A DNA stretch of 22,432 nucleotides from Candidatus Sordicultor fermentans (GTDB lineage Bacteria; Atribacterota; Atribacteria; Atribacterales; Caldatribacteriaceae): positions 1 through 22,432 of the forward strand of contig DGDO01000104.1 of NCBI GenBank assembly GCA_002385475.1, written 5' to 3'. Made by a program: the position numbers and the translations under genes. A model generated the notes under the pieces. That model had not been told where the DNA came from. It worked only from the letters and a program-made list of their open reading frames with translations, and made no database searches. Positions 20,999-22,432 of this stretch are shown here, piece after piece. Positions within the stretch are counted from its first letter, which is position 1, and every line of letters begins with the position of its first letter.

Positions 20999-22378
20999 GG
21001 TTCTCCCCTCCTGCTGCTGCTTCATATTTTATAGCTAAAGCAAGTATTTTCTCTTCATCAAAGTCTTTCCGCTCTATATCGGCCACTATTTTCCCGTCCC
21101 GCATAACCAGGATACGGTCACAGATAGCCATTAATTCAGGCATATAAGAAGAGATAAAAATAACCCCTGCTCCTTCCCTGGCAATATTATTTATAAGCTG
21201 ATAAATCTCTTCTTTAGCTCCTACATCAATTCCAGTGGTAGGTTCATCCATAATAAAGACCCGGGATTGGCTGGCTAACCCCTTAGCTACCACCACTTTT
21301 TGCTGATTACCTCCACTCAAGTTTTCCACCCGGTGTGATAGAGAAGGAGTCTTAATGGAAAGAAGTTGAACATAGGTCTGGGCTATTTCTTTTTCTTTCT
21401 TGCGATCGACAAAGCCAATTTTAGTAATGCGGGGATAAACCGGGAGATTAATGTTATCTTTGACAGAAAGCTTCAAAGCTATTCCTTCTCTTCTGCGATC
21501 TTCAGGAATTAAATTAATTCCCAGGTCGATACTTTCTCGGGGATTACGCAAAGAAATTTTTTCCCCATTCAGAAAAACTTCTCCCGACTCTATGGGTTCA
21601 ACTCCAAAAAGAGCTTTGGACAACTCTGTTCTTCCCGAACCCACCAGACCATAAATACCAACTATTTCTCCACTGCGCAGCGAAAAAGAACAATTTTTTA
21701 ACTTTTTAGTGCTGAGGTTTTCCACTCGCAGTATTTCTTCTCCTATTTCCCTGGTATCATCAAATATTCCATGTCTTACTTCTCTTCCCACCATCATAGC
21801 TACCAATTGGTCCTGGTTCGTTTCACTAACTATTTTTTCTCCCATCACTGCTCCATCTTTTAGAACCGTAACTGTGTCGCACAGTTCAAAAATTTCTTCT
21901 AAGCGGTGAGAAATGTAGATTACCGAGCGACCGCTATCTTTTAACCAGCGGATAACCCGGAAAAGCTCTTTTACTTCTCTATCAGTTAAAACAGCAGTAG
22001 GCTCGTCAAAAATGATAATTTTAGCGTTTCGAGATAGTGCCCGAGCAATGGCTACCATACCCTGCTGGGAAGCACTCAGGTTTCCTACTTTCTCCTCCGG
22101 TTTTATTATCCCTCGATAACCGATCTGAGCCAGTATTTCCTCAGCTTTTTTGTTCATCTCCGATTTGTCTACCAGCCCCCATTTAGTTGGCAAAGCACCC
22201 AGCATTATATTTTCTGCAACGGTAAGATGATCTGCCAGCACCAGATTTTGATAGACAGCAGATATTCCCAGTTGCTCGGCTAAGATAGGAGTCATATTGT
22301 TTATTTTTTGACCGAAGACATAAATTTCGCCGCTATCGGGGGCATAAGCACCGGTTAAGATTTTAATAAGGGTTGATT
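20988..22378 (-). CDS. Sugar-type ABC transporter ATP-binding protein, fused double domain, 5' end missing (ABC system 3)
   Basis: The frame is open to the end of genuine sequence at 22378, so an ATG at 22295 is internal, not the start. The first genuine residues are STLIKILTGAYAPDSGEIYV, i.e. the tail of a Walker A (GKST). The Walker lysine codon is split: bases 22377-22378 are genomic and 22379 belongs to the adapter, which turns Lys into an apparent Glu. Domain 1 then has AVYQNL (Q-loop), a degenerate signature LSASQQG and Walker B IIIFDEPTAVL; domain 2 has GLVGSGRTE, LSGGNQQK and VFIMDEPTTGIDVGAKEE. The layout is that of RbsA/MglA. About 45 N-terminal residues are missing. It is followed, overlapping, by the permease gene. 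Confidence 0.93.
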
Positions 22379-22432
22379 CTGTCTCTTATACACATCTGAC
22401 GCTGCCGACGAAGGGGTAAGTGTAGATCTCGG
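22379..22432. other. Illumina Nextera adapter (non-genomic) at contig end
   Basis: Bases 22379-22397 are the Tn5 mosaic end CTGTCTCTTATACACATCT; 22398-22411 are GACGCTGCCGACGA, the Read 1 adapter tail; 22412-22419 (AGGGGTAA) are an 8-nt index; 22420-22432 (GTGTAGATCTCGG) are the start of the P5-side sequence. The order and spacing are exactly those of a reverse-complemented i5 Nextera adapter. This is read-through that survived trimming and assembly; it must be removed, and the contig truly ends at 22378. Confidence 0.99.

Noticed and set aside
22377..22379. Apparent Walker A lysine-to-glutamate substitution in the system 3 ATPase
   Set aside because: The changed base belongs to the Nextera mosaic end, so this is an artefact and not an inactive ATPase.
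1..22432. CRISPR array, rRNA, insertion sequence or riboswitch
   Set aside because: I looked for regular spaced repeats, transposase motifs, rRNA text and classic riboswitch cores, and saw none.

Overview
The window reads as a bacterial contig end, most likely from an anaerobe. The bacterial evidence is GGAGG-type ribosome binding sites, sigma70-like promoters, a LacI-family regulator and a tRNA with an encoded CCA. The anaerobe inference rests on a tungstopterin-type aldehyde:ferredoxin oxidoreductase. The large set of ribose-type (RbsABC) importers and the URO-D-like proteins would fit several thermophilic or subsurface anaerobic phyla (for example Atribacterota-like or Firmicutes-like lineages), but I cannot assign a lineage. 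The last 54 bases (22379-22432) are not genomic: they are Illumina Nextera Read 1/i5 adapter, so the contig really ends at 22378.

Left region (1-5000). A minus-strand operon runs GTG-started transaldolase-like protein -> class I/II aminotransferase -> pdxA-like gene cut by the left edge, with a 12-nt gap and then an ATGA overlap. Divergent from it on the plus strand are purC, a tRNA-Arg(CCT) with its own strong promoter, and a tyrosine recombinase starting 94 nt after the tRNA end. Bases 4467-4981 hold a minus-oriented terminator hairpin and two antisense-overlapping orphan ORFs, which look like the remains of a rearranged or integrated segment.

Right region (4982-22378). Everything is on the minus strand, so in transcription order from right to left: ABC system 3 (RbsA-like ATPase cut by the contig end -> permease -> URO-D paralog 3); a 267-bp regulatory gap with two LacI-type operator candidates and a promoter; ABC system 2 (ATPase -> permease -> binding protein -> strong terminator); ABC system 1 (binding protein broken by a one-base frameshift and having an ATT in place of ATG -> attenuator-like hairpin -> permease -> half-size ATPase); an aldehyde:ferredoxin oxidoreductase -> URO-D paralog 2 pair; a perfect 17-bp hairpin; then LacI-type regulator -> URO-D paralog 1 -> exported HEAT-repeat protein.

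How it may work together (inference): this looks like a catabolic island in which three periplasmic-binding-protein-dependent importers bring in sugars or sugar-like compounds, a LacI-type regulator senses a ligand, and three URO-D-superfamily proteins plus a tungsten aldehyde oxidoreductase process the imported compound. No sugar kinase, isomerase or glycosidase accompanies the transporters, and no haem-pathway genes accompany the URO-D proteins. Only URO-D paralog 1 keeps the full His-x-Cys...Cys zinc triad of corrinoid methyltransferases (MtaA/MtbA type). The repeated transporter + URO-D pairing, once with an AOR, is the most interesting candidate for an undescribed pathway here.
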